The translations under genes were made by a program, and so were the position numbers. 63,297 bases of DNA from Gillisia marina (GTDB lineage: Bacteria > Bacteroidota > Bacteroidia > Flavobacteriales > Flavobacteriaceae): contig NZ_AJLT01000018.1 of the NCBI RefSeq assembly GCF_000258765.1, positions 1-63,297 on the forward strand. Direction: 5' to 3'. Positions 10,561-19,198 of this stretch are shown here, one piece after another (the first letter of the stretch is position 1; each line of letters begins with the position of its first letter). The notes below the pieces were generated by a model, which saw only the letters and a program-made list of their open reading frames with translations, searched no databases and was not told the origin of the DNA.

Positions 10561-11889
10561 ATGTTTGATAATTTAAGCGATAAGTTAGATAATGCCTTAC
10601 ACATCCTAAAGGGACACGGGCAGATTACAGAGGTAAACGTTGCGGAAACCTTAAAGGAAGTGCGAAGAGCATTGGTGGAAGCCGATGTTAACTATAAAAT
10701 AGCGAAGGAATTTACAAGCACTGTAAAAGAAAAAGCTTTAGGACAAGATGTATTAACAGCATTGAAGCCAGGGCAATTAATGGTGAAGTTGGTTAAGGAT
10801 GAACTTACCCAATTAATGGGAGGGGAAGTAGAAGAAATAGATCTTTCCGGCAACCCTTCTGTGATCTTGATGTCTGGTTTACAAGGTAGTGGTAAAACTA
10901 CTTTTTCCGGAAAACTGGCGAATTTTTTAAAGACAAAAAAGAATAAGAATCCACTTTTAGTGGCTTGTGATATTTACCGTCCTGCAGCGATCAATCAATT
11001 GCAAATTGTTGGAGAGCAAATAGGAGTTGAGGTTTTTAGTGACGTAGGAAATCAAGATCCTGTTGCTATTTCCAAAGCTGCGATTGCTCATGCTAAGCAA
11101 AACGGATTTAATGTTGTAATTATAGATACCGCCGGTCGTCTTGCTGTAGATGAGGCGATGATGACGGAAATCGCAAATATTCATACTGCAATAAAACCTG
11201 AAGAAACCTTATTCGTAGTAGATTCTATGACAGGTCAGGATGCGGTGAATACTGCAAAAGCCTTTAACGATCGTTTAAATTTTGATGGGGTGATCCTTAC
11301 AAAATTAGATGGTGATACCCGTGGTGGTGCGGCAATTTCGATTAAATCTGTTGTAAATAAACCTATTAAGTTTATTGGTACCGGAGAGAAAATGGATGCT
11401 ATAGATGTGTTCTATCCTTCTCGTATGGCCGATAGGATTTTGGGAATGGGAGATGTTGTTTCCTTGGTGGAAAGAGCTCAGGAGCAATATGATGAAGAGG
11501 AAGCTAGAAAACTTCAAAAGAAAATCGCCAAGAATCAGTTTGGATTCGATGATTTCTTAAAGCAATTGCACCAGATCAAGAAAATGGGTTCTATGAAGGA
11601 TCTTTTAGGAATGATCCCTGGAGCTGGAAAAATGTTGAAGGATATAGATATTGATGATGATGCATTTAAGCATGTAGAAGCTATTATTTATTCTATGACT
11701 CCTGCGGAAAGAAGTACGCCAACTATTATTAATGCGGTTAGAAAGAAAAGAATCGCGGGTGGATCCGGAACTTCAGTTCAGCAAGTAAACCAATTGTTGA
11801 AGCAATTCAACCAAATGGGTAAAATGATGAAGATGATGCAAGGTGGTGGAGGTCAAAAAATGATGCAGATGATGAAGGGGATGAAATAG
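10561..11889 (+). CDS. ffh: signal recognition particle protein Ffh (SRP54)
   Basis: 442 aa GTPase that binds signal sequences of nascent membrane and exported proteins together with SRP RNA, and docks on FtsY. N-domain 1-~95. The G-domain has G1 GLQGSGKTT (106-114), DTAGR and TKLDGD. The methionine-rich M-domain ends in a run of MMKMM/MMQMMKGMK. Normal length. The SRP RNA (ffs) was not seen next to it. Single gene followed by the four-helix-bundle ORF. Confidence 0.97.
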   Translation: MFDNLSDKLDNALHILKGHGQITEVNVAETLKEVRRALVEADVNYKIAKEFTSTVKEKALGQDVLTALKPGQLMVKLVKDELTQLMGGEVEEIDLSGNPSVILMSGLQGSGKTTFSGKLANFLKTKKNKNPLLVACDIYRPAAINQLQIVGEQIGVEVFSDVGNQDPVAISKAAIAHAKQNGFNVVIIDTAGRLAVDEAMMTEIANIHTAIKPEETLFVVDSMTGQDAVNTAKAFNDRLNFDGVILTKLDGDTRGGAAISIKSVVNKPIKFIGTGEKMDAIDVFYPSRMADRILGMGDVVSLVERAQEQYDEEEARKLQKKIAKNQFGFDDFLKQLHQIKKMGSMKDLLGMIPGAGKMLKDIDIDDDAFKHVEAIIYSMTPAERSTPTIINAVRKKRIAGGSGTSVQQVNQLLKQFNQMGKMMKMMQGGGGQKMMQMMKGMK

Positions 11890-11892
11890 ACC

Positions 11893-11930
11893 AGTATGCA
11901 GTCTCTGTTGGCAGTAAAATAGCAGTTATA
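11893..11930 (+). repeat. left inverted-repeat flank of the S23 gene
   Basis: AGTATGCAGT (11893-11902) matches the complement of 12343-12352 in 9 of 10 positions. Inside it, TGTTGGCAGT (11906-11915) and AGCAGTTATA (11921-11930) mirror the AACTGCCAACT and AATAACTG blocks on the right side. Confidence 0.6.
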
Positions 11931-11951
11931 TTTTTCAGTAAATATTCAAAT

Positions 11952-12320
11952 ATGGATTTTAAATCTTTGAAGTCTTACCATATTGCTTTTGAGTTGGCCA
12001 TGAGAATTTTTGAAATTTCAAAAAGATTTCCAAAAGAAGAGACATATAGCTTAACCGACCAGATTAGAAGAAGTTCGAGATCGGTTTGTTCTAATATAGC
12101 CGAAGCTTACAGGAAAAGAAGTTATCCCAATCACTTTAGAAGCAAATTAAGTGATAGTGATTCTGAGAATGCAGAAACACAAAGTTGGCTGCACTTTGCC
12201 AATGAGTGTGGATATATTACGAAGTTAGAATTTGAAGATTTCAATGCAAAAAGTGAAGAAGTAGGAAAGCTTCTAAATTTTATGATTAATAATCCTGGTA
12301 AATTTGGAGTCAAGGTATAA
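11952..12320 (+). CDS. four helix bundle protein (23S rRNA-intervening-sequence protein family, TIGR02436)
   Basis: 122 aa, almost wholly helical. It carries the family hallmarks LKSYHIAFELAMRIFEISK at the start, a central TDQIRRSSRSVCSNIAEA and a C-terminal LLNFMIN. The family was named for ORFs inserted in 23S rRNA of some bacteria and includes relatives of Avd of diversity-generating retroelements. Its cellular role is unknown, although it tends to oligomerise and bind nucleic acid. Here it lies alone between ffh and folD and is bracketed by inverted repeats, which suggests a small insertable cassette (inference). No reverse transcriptase or variable repeat is nearby. Confidence 0.88.
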   Translation: MDFKSLKSYHIAFELAMRIFEISKRFPKEETYSLTDQIRRSSRSVCSNIAEAYRKRSYPNHFRSKLSDSDSENAETQSWLHFANECGYITKLEFEDFNAKSEEVGKLLNFMINNPGKFGVKV

Positions 12321-12321
12321 T

Positions 12322-12352
12322 AACTGCCAACTGCAACTGCCAACTGAATACT
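12322..12352 (-). repeat. right inverted-repeat flank of the S23 gene with a 12-bp direct repeat
   Basis: AACTGCCAACTG occurs twice (12322-12333 and 12335-12346, 1-nt spacer), followed by ACTGAATACT (12343-12352). The block is the imperfect inverse of 11893-11930 and ends 6 bp before the folD ATG. Confidence 0.65.
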
Positions 12353-12358
12353 AAACAT

Positions 12359-13243
12359 ATGACTCTACTCGACGGTAAAAAGGTTAGCAATGAAATAAAG
12401 GATGAAATTGCTGCTGAAGTTCAGCAAATGAAGAATCGAGGAGAGAAAGTGCCACATCTTGCGGCAATAATTGTTGGGAATGATGGGGCGAGTTTAACTT
12501 ATGTTAACAGCAAAGTTAGAGCCTGTGAAAGAGTAGGTTTTGAATCTACACTTGTAAAGTTATCTAGTAGCATAAGCGAAACAGAGCTTTTAAAAAAAAT
12601 TAAAGAATTAAATGAAAATCCGGATATCGACGGATTTATCGTTCAGTTACCGCTTCCAAAACAAATAGATACTCAAAAAGTATTACTTACCGTAAATCCG
12701 GATAAAGATGTAGATGGTTTTCACCCTACGAACTTTGGAAAAATGGCTTTGGATATGAGTAGTTTTATTCCCGCCACTCCATACGGAATTTTGGAATTAT
12801 TGGAACGCTACAATGTAGAGACAAAAGGAAAACATACAGTAGTAATTGGTCGGAGCCATATAGTGGGAAGACCAATGAGTATTTTAATGGGAAGAAAAGG
12901 CTTTCCGGGGAATTCTACGGTGACGGTTACTCATAGCTACACTAAAAATATTACCCAGATTACCTCTCAAGCAGATATTATTATCACTGCTCTTGGGAAT
13001 CCTGAGTTTTTGAAAGCCGAGATGGTAAAGGATGATGTTGTTATTGTAGATGTTGGAATTACTAGAGTGCCAGATGAAGATGCTCCAAGAGGCTATAGAA
13101 TTACCGGGGATGTAGATTTTGAAAATGTTAGTAAAAAGGCTTCTTTTATTACTCCGGTTCCTGGTGGGGTTGGACCAATGACCATTGCTATGTTGCTTAA
13201 AAACACTTTATTGGCAAGAGAAAATCATAGGTTGAATTCATAA
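12359..13243 (+). CDS. folD: bifunctional methylenetetrahydrofolate dehydrogenase/methenyltetrahydrofolate cyclohydrolase
   Basis: Interconverts 5,10-methylene-, methenyl- and 10-formyl-THF with NADP for one-carbon metabolism; cytoplasmic. 294 aa. Active-site YVNSK with Y48 and K52, DGFIVQLPLP (91-100), PDKDVDGFHPTNFGK, and the Rossmann motif GRSHIVGRP (164-172). The C-terminal PVPGGVGPMTIAML is intact. The ATG lies 6 bp after the repeat flank of the S23 gene, so any promoter or leader of folD overlaps that element. Confidence 0.97.
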   Translation: MTLLDGKKVSNEIKDEIAAEVQQMKNRGEKVPHLAAIIVGNDGASLTYVNSKVRACERVGFESTLVKLSSSISETELLKKIKELNENPDIDGFIVQLPLPKQIDTQKVLLTVNPDKDVDGFHPTNFGKMALDMSSFIPATPYGILELLERYNVETKGKHTVVIGRSHIVGRPMSILMGRKGFPGNSTVTVTHSYTKNITQITSQADIIITALGNPEFLKAEMVKDDVVIVDVGITRVPDEDAPRGYRITGDVDFENVSKKASFITPVPGGVGPMTIAMLLKNTLLARENHRLNS

Positions 13244-13261
13244 AATTAAATTAAGCTATAC

Positions 13262-13296
13262 AAAAAAAGGCTGTCTTGAATAAGACAGCCTTTTTT
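13262..13296 (+). terminator. terminator after folD
   Basis: A perfect 15-bp stem AAAAAAGGCTGTCTT with its complement around GAAT, plus a T-run. Confidence 0.92.
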
Positions 13297-13352
13297 GTGA
13301 AACATTATTAAATATATCGTTCGCCCGTAAAGTATCCTAGACTATAAAAGGA

Positions 13353-13438
13353 CGTCATTCTGAACTTGTTTCAGAATCTCATTACATTCCAATGTAAATA
13401 AAAACATTATAAAGACCCTGAAATAAATTCAAGGTGAC
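13353..13438. repeat. dispersed palindromic intergenic repeat, copy A
   Basis: Starts GTCATTCTGAACTTGTTTCA and ends with an inverted counterpart, GACCCTGAAAT...GGTGAC (13414-13438). The ends pair imperfectly. Related copies occur at 16931, 32460, 32661 and 43752. Confidence 0.7.
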
Positions 13439-13477
13439 GAGAAAATTATTAGGACAGAAAATGGATATATATATTAA

Positions 13478-13885
13478 TTACGCATCAGATTCTAACTTCC
13501 AATCTAAATAATTGTGGAGATCTGTTTCAATAAAACGAAGACCAAAACTAAGTACAGCCAGATCATCAATGTACCCTAATCCCGGAATGAAATCTGGAAT
13601 TATATCCAACGGATTTAATACATACAGAAATCCAAAAGCAATAGATGCAATGGTAAACCATGGCACTTCAGTATAAATCCCCTTGCGGTAATCCTTAAGC
13701 ATCCCAAACATGATTTTTGCCAATTCAGTATACTTTTCCAGCATATTGGAACTGGTAATCTTTTTGTTAATGGCTTCTTCTTTGTCCATCACTACTTCTA
13801 CATCGTCTTCTTCGATCTTTACGATCTCGTCTTTCATGTATTCTTTATCTATTTCCTCTGTTTTTTTGCTGAATATATTTTTCAT
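13478..13885 (-). CDS. YkvA/DUF1232 family protein
   Basis: 135 aa. The C-terminal half has the DUF1232 signature (VLNPLDIIPDFIPGLGYIDD) in a hydrophobic helical pair. The N-terminal half is acidic and charged (VKIEEDDVEVVMDKEE). Probably membrane-associated; the family's function is unknown. It is 9 bp downstream of the AI-2E transporter gene on the same strand, so likely co-transcribed. Confidence 0.88.
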   Translation of the reverse strand: MKNIFSKKTEEIDKEYMKDEIVKIEEDDVEVVMDKEEAINKKITSSNMLEKYTELAKIMFGMLKDYRKGIYTEVPWFTIASIAFGFLYVLNPLDIIPDFIPGLGYIDDLAVLSFGLRFIETDLHNYLDWKLESDA

Positions 13886-13894
13886 AATTAGTTT

Positions 13895-14914
13895 TTATAA
13901 ATTGTCGTTAATATTTCCGTATTCTGTTTTGTATATTTTTAATATAAGTAAAAATAAGGAGATAAGTAAAGGCCCGAATATTAGCCCTATAAATCCGAAA
14001 AGTGGAACTCCCACAACCACTCCAAATAAGGTGATTAAAGGGTGGACACTGGATAATTTTTCCAGGATATACAACCTAACCAAATTATCTGTAGACCCCA
14101 CAACTACTACTCCATAAATAAACATTGCCACTGCCTGCCATTCCATGCCTTGAGAAAACAAGAGTATAGTGACTGGTATAATTCCAATTGCGGTTCCAAT
14201 AAATGGGATCATAGATCCTATTGCGGTAATTACAAACCAGAATAAAGGATCTGGAACTCCGAAAATAAGAAACCCAATTAATGCTATAATTCCTTGAATT
14301 AATGCTACTAATGGAATTCCCAATGCATTTGAACGTACAGAAAGGTCACTTTCGTTTCCTATTAATATTATATTTTCCGGAGCCAATGGGATATAAGAGC
14401 TTAAAATTCCATTTAATTTTTGCCTGGCTGTAAGCATATAATACAACATGAAATACATGATTCCAATAGCGATAAATGCATTAAAAGTTCCTCCCGCAAA
14501 ACTTTGCAAATTTGTAGATACCCAATTAGTGATCGAATTACTATCTATATTACTACTAAAGTCGTAACCTAAAACCTCTTCATATCTGTTTACTTGTTCT
14601 TTAAAGGCAATTACTACTCTTTCTGAATTTGCAACCGCTTTTCCTATTTTTGAGGTAAGCATGATTACAATAAGAATAACAGGAATTAAAATTCCGATAA
14701 ATGATGCCAACATAAGAACCCCGGCTGCGATAGATTTTCTCCAGCCTTTATCTACCAATTTTATCATCCACTTGCGCATTAATACATATAATGTAATTGC
14801 GCCAAGAACTCCCGATAGGTAGGGAACAATCTCTTTGAAAATTAAGATCGCCAAGAAAACAATAAGCAAAAGAACAAACAGTTGCCTTACTAGCGAGGGA
14901 CTTAATTTTTTCAT
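13895..14914 (-). CDS. AI-2E family transporter (PerM/YdiK-like)
   Basis: 339 aa polytopic membrane protein with about eight transmembrane helices: an N-terminal pair at about 12-48, a central soluble stretch around 90-140, then a C-terminal bundle containing GVPDPLFWFVITAIGSMIPFIGTAIG-like and HPLITLFGVVVGVPLFGFIG-like motifs of the family. Family members are putative exporters; few have a proven substrate and AI-2 transport should not be assumed. It stands 9 bp downstream of the VOC gene in a run of minus-strand genes. Confidence 0.92.
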   Translation of the reverse strand: MKKLSPSLVRQLFVLLLIVFLAILIFKEIVPYLSGVLGAITLYVLMRKWMIKLVDKGWRKSIAAGVLMLASFIGILIPVILIVIMLTSKIGKAVANSERVVIAFKEQVNRYEEVLGYDFSSNIDSNSITNWVSTNLQSFAGGTFNAFIAIGIMYFMLYYMLTARQKLNGILSSYIPLAPENIILIGNESDLSVRSNALGIPLVALIQGIIALIGFLIFGVPDPLFWFVITAIGSMIPFIGTAIGIIPVTILLFSQGMEWQAVAMFIYGVVVVGSTDNLVRLYILEKLSSVHPLITLFGVVVGVPLFGFIGLIFGPLLISLFLLILKIYKTEYGNINDNL

Positions 14915-14923
14915 AAATGATAT

Positions 14924-15349
14924 TTATTTAGCAAAAAGCTGATCTATGTTTTTGAATGCTTTGAATTCCAATGCATTTCCTGAGGGATCTTTAAAAAACA
15001 TTGTTGCTTGTTCTCCTGTTTTTCCTTCAAATCGAATGTAAGGTTCAATAACAAATTGGATATTATTACTTTTTAATTTTTTAGAAAAATCTTGAAAAAC
15101 GTCCCATTCCAAGACAACTCCGAAATGAGGAATTGGCACCTCTTTTCCATCCACCGGATTTCCTTTTCCTTTCGGTTTGGGTTGCGGTTCTTGAACATGA
15201 AGAACCAATTGATGCCCAAAGAAGTTAAAATCTACCCAATGATCGCTACTTCTTCCTTCTTCACAACCTAAAACTTCTCTGTAAAAAACCCTGTTTTCTT
15301 CTAAATTAGAAACAGGAATTGCTAAATGAAACGGTTGAATTTTCCCCAT
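14924..15349 (-). CDS. VOC family (glyoxalase/bleomycin resistance-like) protein
   Basis: 141 aa with the two beta-alpha-beta-beta-beta modules of the vicinal-oxygen-chelate fold ([20 protein letters not shown] at the start; [17 protein letters not shown] at the end). Candidate metal ligands are H8, a central His in the HFGVVLEW stretch and the Glu of LEFK. The reaction is unknown. It is 3 bp downstream of the next minus-strand gene, hence probably translated from the same message. Confidence 0.88.
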   Translation of the reverse strand: MGKIQPFHLAIPVSNLEENRVFYREVLGCEEGRSSDHWVDFNFFGHQLVLHVQEPQPKPKGKGNPVDGKEVPIPHFGVVLEWDVFQDFSKKLKSNNIQFVIEPYIRFEGKTGEQATMFFKDPSGNALEFKAFKNIDQLFAK

Positions 15350-15352
15350 ATT

Positions 15353-15598
15353 TTAATTATTTCTTAGTGCGTGAATTAACTCCGATTTAGACATTTTAGA
15401 TCTTCCTGAAATACCTACTTTTTTAGCCATGGCGTATATTTCGGCTTTGGTGCGATCTTCATAATCCTTCGCTTTTCCACCTTTTACTCCGGCATCTGGA
15501 GTATTGGCAATTCTAGCAGATTTCTCTTTACTATATCCTTTGTCTAGTAGGGCTTCATATTGAGCCTCATTTTTTATTCGACTTCTTGAAGTTCCCAT
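15353..15598 (-). CDS. small Rho_N/SAP-like protein (DUF7218-type)
   Basis: 81 aa, basic. The N-terminal half (EAQYEALLDKGYSKEKSARIAN) resembles DUF7218. The C-terminal half (KAEIYAMAKKVGISGRSKMSKSELIHALR) is a Rho-termination-factor N-terminal or SAP-like helical motif that often binds nucleic acid. There is no signal peptide. First gene of a likely four-gene unit (this gene, VOC, AI-2E, DUF1232). Nucleic-acid binding is inference from the motif. Confidence 0.78.
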   Translation of the reverse strand: MGTSRSRIKNEAQYEALLDKGYSKEKSARIANTPDAGVKGGKAKDYEDRTKAEIYAMAKKVGISGRSKMSKSELIHALRNN

Positions 15599-15658
15599 TT
15601 TTCTTTTAAAAATAGAAAGTTCTATTTAAATAATAGCTTCAGTTCCGCTAATTATGTG

Positions 15659-16510
15659 TTAAGATTTATTTCTACGAGATTTCGATCTACCTGAGAATTT
15701 TGGAGTTTCTTTAGGCTTGGTGTTCTTAGAGTGAAATTTCTCTGCCTTTTCTTCGTCGTACTTTGGATCTCTCTTATTTGGTTCTGGAGCTTTATATGTC
15801 TTTATAGAATTGGCAACCATTTCATTAATAGTGTTTAATTCCTCTTCAGTAATATCTCTCCATTCCCCAACTGGAACATCCAGTAAAACATTCATAATTC
15901 TAACGCGCTTAAGGCTGGTAACTTCATAATCCAGAGCTTCACACATTCTTCTAATCTGCCTGTTCAAGCCCTGGGTAAGAACAATTCTAAAATCGTAATT
16001 ACCTAATAGTTCTACTTCACATTTTTTGGTAACGGTGTCTAAAATAGAAATTCCCATGCCCATTCTGTCTATAAATGTTGAAGAGATAGGTTTGTTTACG
16101 GTAACTACATATTCTTTTTCGTGATTATTACTGGCGCGTAATATTTTATTCACAATATCGCCATCGTTGGTGAGGAAGATCAAACCTTCACTGGCCTTAT
16201 CTAGTCTACCGATAGGAAAAATTCTTTTAGGATAATTTATGAAGTCAATGATATTGTCTTTTTCTACACCGGAATCGGTGGTGCAAACAATACCTACAGG
16301 TTTATTAAAAGCTATATAAACCGGTTTTTCATCTTTATTGGTGATTGTTTTGCCGTTTACACGAACAATATCGCCGGGGGCGATCTTGGTTCCCATTTCA
16401 GGAACTTCACCATTTACTGTAACTCTGCCTTGGTCAATTAATTTATCGGCTTCTCTTCGGGAGCAGTATCCCGCTTCGCTTAAATATTTATTGATTCGGG
16501 TAAGTTGCAT
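15659..16510 (-). CDS. rluF: 23S rRNA pseudouridine synthase RluF
   Basis: 283 aa RluB/E/F-type pseudouridine synthase. An S4 RNA-binding domain at about 3-48 ([20 protein letters not shown]) is followed by the catalytic domain with [10 protein letters not shown], where D104 is the catalytic aspartate, and [14 protein letters not shown] basic tail (SRRNKS) follows. RluF modifies U2604 in E. coli 23S rRNA; that target is by analogy. An open frame back to 16552 is not family-like, so the ATG at 16510 is used. Confidence 0.92.
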   Translation of the reverse strand: MQLTRINKYLSEAGYCSRREADKLIDQGRVTVNGEVPEMGTKIAPGDIVRVNGKTITNKDEKPVYIAFNKPVGIVCTTDSGVEKDNIIDFINYPKRIFPIGRLDKASEGLIFLTNDGDIVNKILRASNNHEKEYVVTVNKPISSTFIDRMGMGISILDTVTKKCEVELLGNYDFRIVLTQGLNRQIRRMCEALDYEVTSLKRVRIMNVLLDVPVGEWRDITEEELNTINEMVANSIKTYKAPEPNKRDPKYDEEKAEKFHSKNTKPKETPKFSGRSKSRRNKS

Positions 16511-16600
16511 ATTAAAAAAAGGATTAGGGTAGCAAAGATAAAGATTCAGCAATTATTATGTTGCTCAATTCAGTATTAATCTATGCTACCCTAAAATTAT

Positions 16601-16810
16601 TTATTCTGCTTTTTTGTTTTCCACAGCAACCTCATCTGTATCCTTGCGATATTTCAGCATTGAGATTCCAGCAATAAAAAACACAAAGCCTAAAATTGCC
16701 AAAGCCCATGGATTCATCATTAAAGCTACACTTCCAAAAATTCCCAAAACTCCCATTACTAGGGAAATGGCGCCTCCTATTAACATAATAACGGCTATAA
16801 TCTTGATCAT
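16601..16810 (-). CDS. small two-helix membrane protein
   Basis: 69 aa. Two hydrophobic helices (about 2-30 and 33-52) are followed by a charged tail ending AVENKKAE. Gly-rich helix packing motifs are present. No family recognised; conserved-looking small flavobacterial membrane protein. 90 bp upstream of rluF on the same strand. Confidence 0.65.
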   Translation of the reverse strand: MIKIIAVIMLIGGAISLVMGVLGIFGSVALMMNPWALAILGFVFFIAGISMLKYRKDTDEVAVENKKAE

Positions 16811-16930
16811 AATAATAAGTATTGGTTAAGTAGTAAAGGTACTTAAAGAATTGAAAAATGATGAATTATTAACATTTCCTAAAGGTTTTAACATTAAACA
16901 CTTGTTAATTCTAGCTGTTCATTCATATAC

Positions 16931-17008
16931 GTCATGCTGTCCAGATGCATCGGGGGTTTCAGCATCTCAGTAAGTAATGAAAAAACCCTGAAACGAGTTC
17001 AGGGTGTC
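16931..17008. repeat. dispersed palindromic intergenic repeat, copy B
   Basis: GTCATGCTGTCC...GTTTCAGCATCTC (16931-16968) faces ACCCTGAAACGAGTTCAGGG (starting 16985). Same family as copies A, C, D and E. Confidence 0.7.
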
Positions 17009-17069
17009 TATATTCCTATATCAAATGACAAACAAATAATCGATATAATATTAATCCTAAAATCAACCC

Positions 17070-17618
17070 TTACCAACTTACCATCAGATATTTAATTTTT
17101 GCATCATCGGGTATTTGCGATGCAGAGATTCTGGAGTCTGTGTCGTAGCGCAGGCTAGCCGGAAGGTCTTTTTTATCTATAGTGAGGTATAAATTCAGTT
17201 CGTCTATAAATACAACAGCAGAATTTAAAGTGTTTTCAATTCTTGAGATTTCATAATTTTTAACTACCTCTCCAAATGTGCTTGCGTTGTTTAGGCCTTT
17301 AGCGGTTTGAAACCTGGAATCCATGATTTGAATATATCCTACGGTGCTTGTAGAATCAAATTGTTGGATGGGTTCTAGAATTAATAAGGGTTTTCCATCT
17401 TTGTCGAATATCTCTATTTCACTGGTAGAATTGAAGAACTGATTCCCGGAGTTTTTCCGAACTATGGAATCTCCCTTGAAAACAGAATCTAATTGATTAA
17501 TTTGTATTTCTTTTGTAAGTGAACCTACTCTGGTAGTGTCTATTAAAAATGGATCGGAATCCCGATCGCATGATAGTAAACTAATTGTAAGGCATGCTAA
17601 TAAACTTAATCTTTTCAT
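17070..17618 (-). CDS. predicted lipoprotein
   Basis: 182 aa. The leader ends in lipobox SLLSC with C17, so the protein should be lipid-anchored after Lgt/Lsp processing. The mature part is polar with beta-rich stretches and the motif KYLMVSW at its C-terminus. No family recognised. 17 bp downstream of the HerA-like ATPase gene, so co-transcription is likely; no functional link is evident. Confidence 0.78.
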   Translation of the reverse strand: MKRLSLLACLTISLLSCDRDSDPFLIDTTRVGSLTKEIQINQLDSVFKGDSIVRKNSGNQFFNSTSEIEIFDKDGKPLLILEPIQQFDSTSTVGYIQIMDSRFQTAKGLNNASTFGEVVKNYEISRIENTLNSAVVFIDELNLYLTIDKKDLPASLRYDTDSRISASQIPDDAKIKYLMVSW

Positions 17619-17634
17619 ATGTTATTCTTGTCTT

Positions 17635-19161
17635 CTATTTAAATGCTTTGTTCAAAATGCTCATAACTCCTCTAATAAAAGTAGCACTCGTTAAAACTTT
17701 AATAACGGCACTTTGAGTTTTATTTGAATTTCTTGTAGTTCTTGAACTTGTTCGAGAAACTTTCTCTCGATCTTCTTTTGCTTTTTCTCTTGCTTCTTCT
17801 TGATCTGCCTGAGCGATCTTTTTATTCAATAATTCATATGCACTCTCCCGATCGATCTCTTTATTATATTTAGAAACCAACTTAGAAGAACCTATTAAAT
17901 CCTTTAATTCTGCTGAAGTTAAAACATCCATTCTGCTCATAGGAGCTCTCATCATGGTGGCTGCTAAGGGTGATGGTCTTCCTTTCTCGTCCAAAGCTGA
18001 AATAAAGGCTTCTCCAATACCTAACGAGGTTAAAACTTCTTTGGTATCGTAGTACTCAGAAATCGGATAATTTTCAGCAGTTAATTTGATGGCTTTTCGA
18101 TCGTTAGCTGTAAATGCTCGCAAAGAATGCTGAATTTTTAAACCTAACTGACTTAATATTTCCTTTGGAACATCTGTTGGATTTTGAGTTACAAAATAAA
18201 TTCCAACCCCTTTAGAGCGAATCAATTTTATAATACTTTCTATTTGATCCAATAATGCATCGGAAGCTTCTTTAAAAATTAAGTGCGCTTCGTCTATAAA
18301 AAGAATTAATTCCGGTCTGTCGCTGTCTCCTTTTTCTGGTAATGTTGAATAAATTTCAGCTAACAAACTCAGCATAAAAGTGGAAAACAATTTCGGTTTA
18401 TCTTGGATGTCATCCAATCTAATAATATTAACCATTCCACGACCATCTATGTTCGTTCTCATAAGATCTTCTACTTCAAATGAAGGCTCTCCAAAAAATA
18501 GATCGGCATCCTGTTGTTCCAAAGCAACGATCTTTCTTAAAATAGAACCGGTAGAAGATTTAGACATTCTACCATAATCCTTTTCAAACTCCTCTCTTCC
18601 TTCATCTGTTGCGTAATGAATTATTTTTTTAAGATCCTTTAAATCTAAAAGTGGTAATTGATTATCATCACAATATTTAAAAACAATAGCTAAAATCCCG
18701 GTTTGGGTATCTGTAAGATCTAGAATTCTCGATAAAAGAATAGGGCCAAATTCACTCACGGTAGCTTTTAATCTAACTCCTGCTTGATCTGAAAGACTCA
18801 AAATCTCTACAGGTGAAGCTTGAGGAGTGAATTCAAAATTTAAAAGTTGGTGGCGAGCATCAATTTTTTCATGTCCGGGAGAAGGTTTTGCAATTCCGCT
18901 AAGATCTCCTTTTATATCCATCATCAATACAGGAACGCCTTTTTCTGAAAGGATTTCCGCAATAATTTGTAGTGTTTTAGTTTTCCCGGTTCCTGTTGCT
19001 CCTGCAATAAGTCCATGCCGATTCATGGTTTTTAATGGAATCTTCACTTGCGCTTCCGGAATAGGTTTACCATCCAGCATAGCAGCGCCCATATAGATGA
19101 AATCTCCTTTTGGAGCATAGCCTTGCTGTATGTGTTCTATGAACTTGTAGGGATCTTTCAT
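17635..19161 (-). CDS. HerA-like ATPase/helicase (DUF853, YjgR family)
   Basis: 508 aa. Walker A GATGTGKT (residues 54-61) and Walker B ELILFIDEAHLIF mark an FtsK/HerA-type P-loop ATPase. The arginine/sensor region includes VGIYFVTQNPTDVP. The C-terminus carries a charged coiled-coil-like stretch (EEAREKAKEDREKVSR) and a hydrophobic end. YjgR-type proteins are predicted DNA-translocating ATPases with no established role. No NurA nuclease gene is adjacent. It precedes the lipoprotein gene. Confidence 0.9.
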   Translation of the reverse strand: MKDPYKFIEHIQQGYAPKGDFIYMGAAMLDGKPIPEAQVKIPLKTMNRHGLIAGATGTGKTKTLQIIAEILSEKGVPVLMMDIKGDLSGIAKPSPGHEKIDARHQLLNFEFTPQASPVEILSLSDQAGVRLKATVSEFGPILLSRILDLTDTQTGILAIVFKYCDDNQLPLLDLKDLKKIIHYATDEGREEFEKDYGRMSKSSTGSILRKIVALEQQDADLFFGEPSFEVEDLMRTNIDGRGMVNIIRLDDIQDKPKLFSTFMLSLLAEIYSTLPEKGDSDRPELILFIDEAHLIFKEASDALLDQIESIIKLIRSKGVGIYFVTQNPTDVPKEILSQLGLKIQHSLRAFTANDRKAIKLTAENYPISEYYDTKEVLTSLGIGEAFISALDEKGRPSPLAATMMRAPMSRMDVLTSAELKDLIGSSKLVSKYNKEIDRESAYELLNKKIAQADQEEAREKAKEDREKVSRTSSRTTRNSNKTQSAVIKVLTSATFIRGVMSILNKAFK

Positions 19162-19198
19162 TTTAGGTATTCATTTTATAAGTTGAAAATTAAGATAT

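Noticed and set aside
11952..12320. Diversity-generating retroelement around the Avd-like S23 gene
   Set aside because: No reverse transcriptase, template repeat or variable repeat is present nearby.
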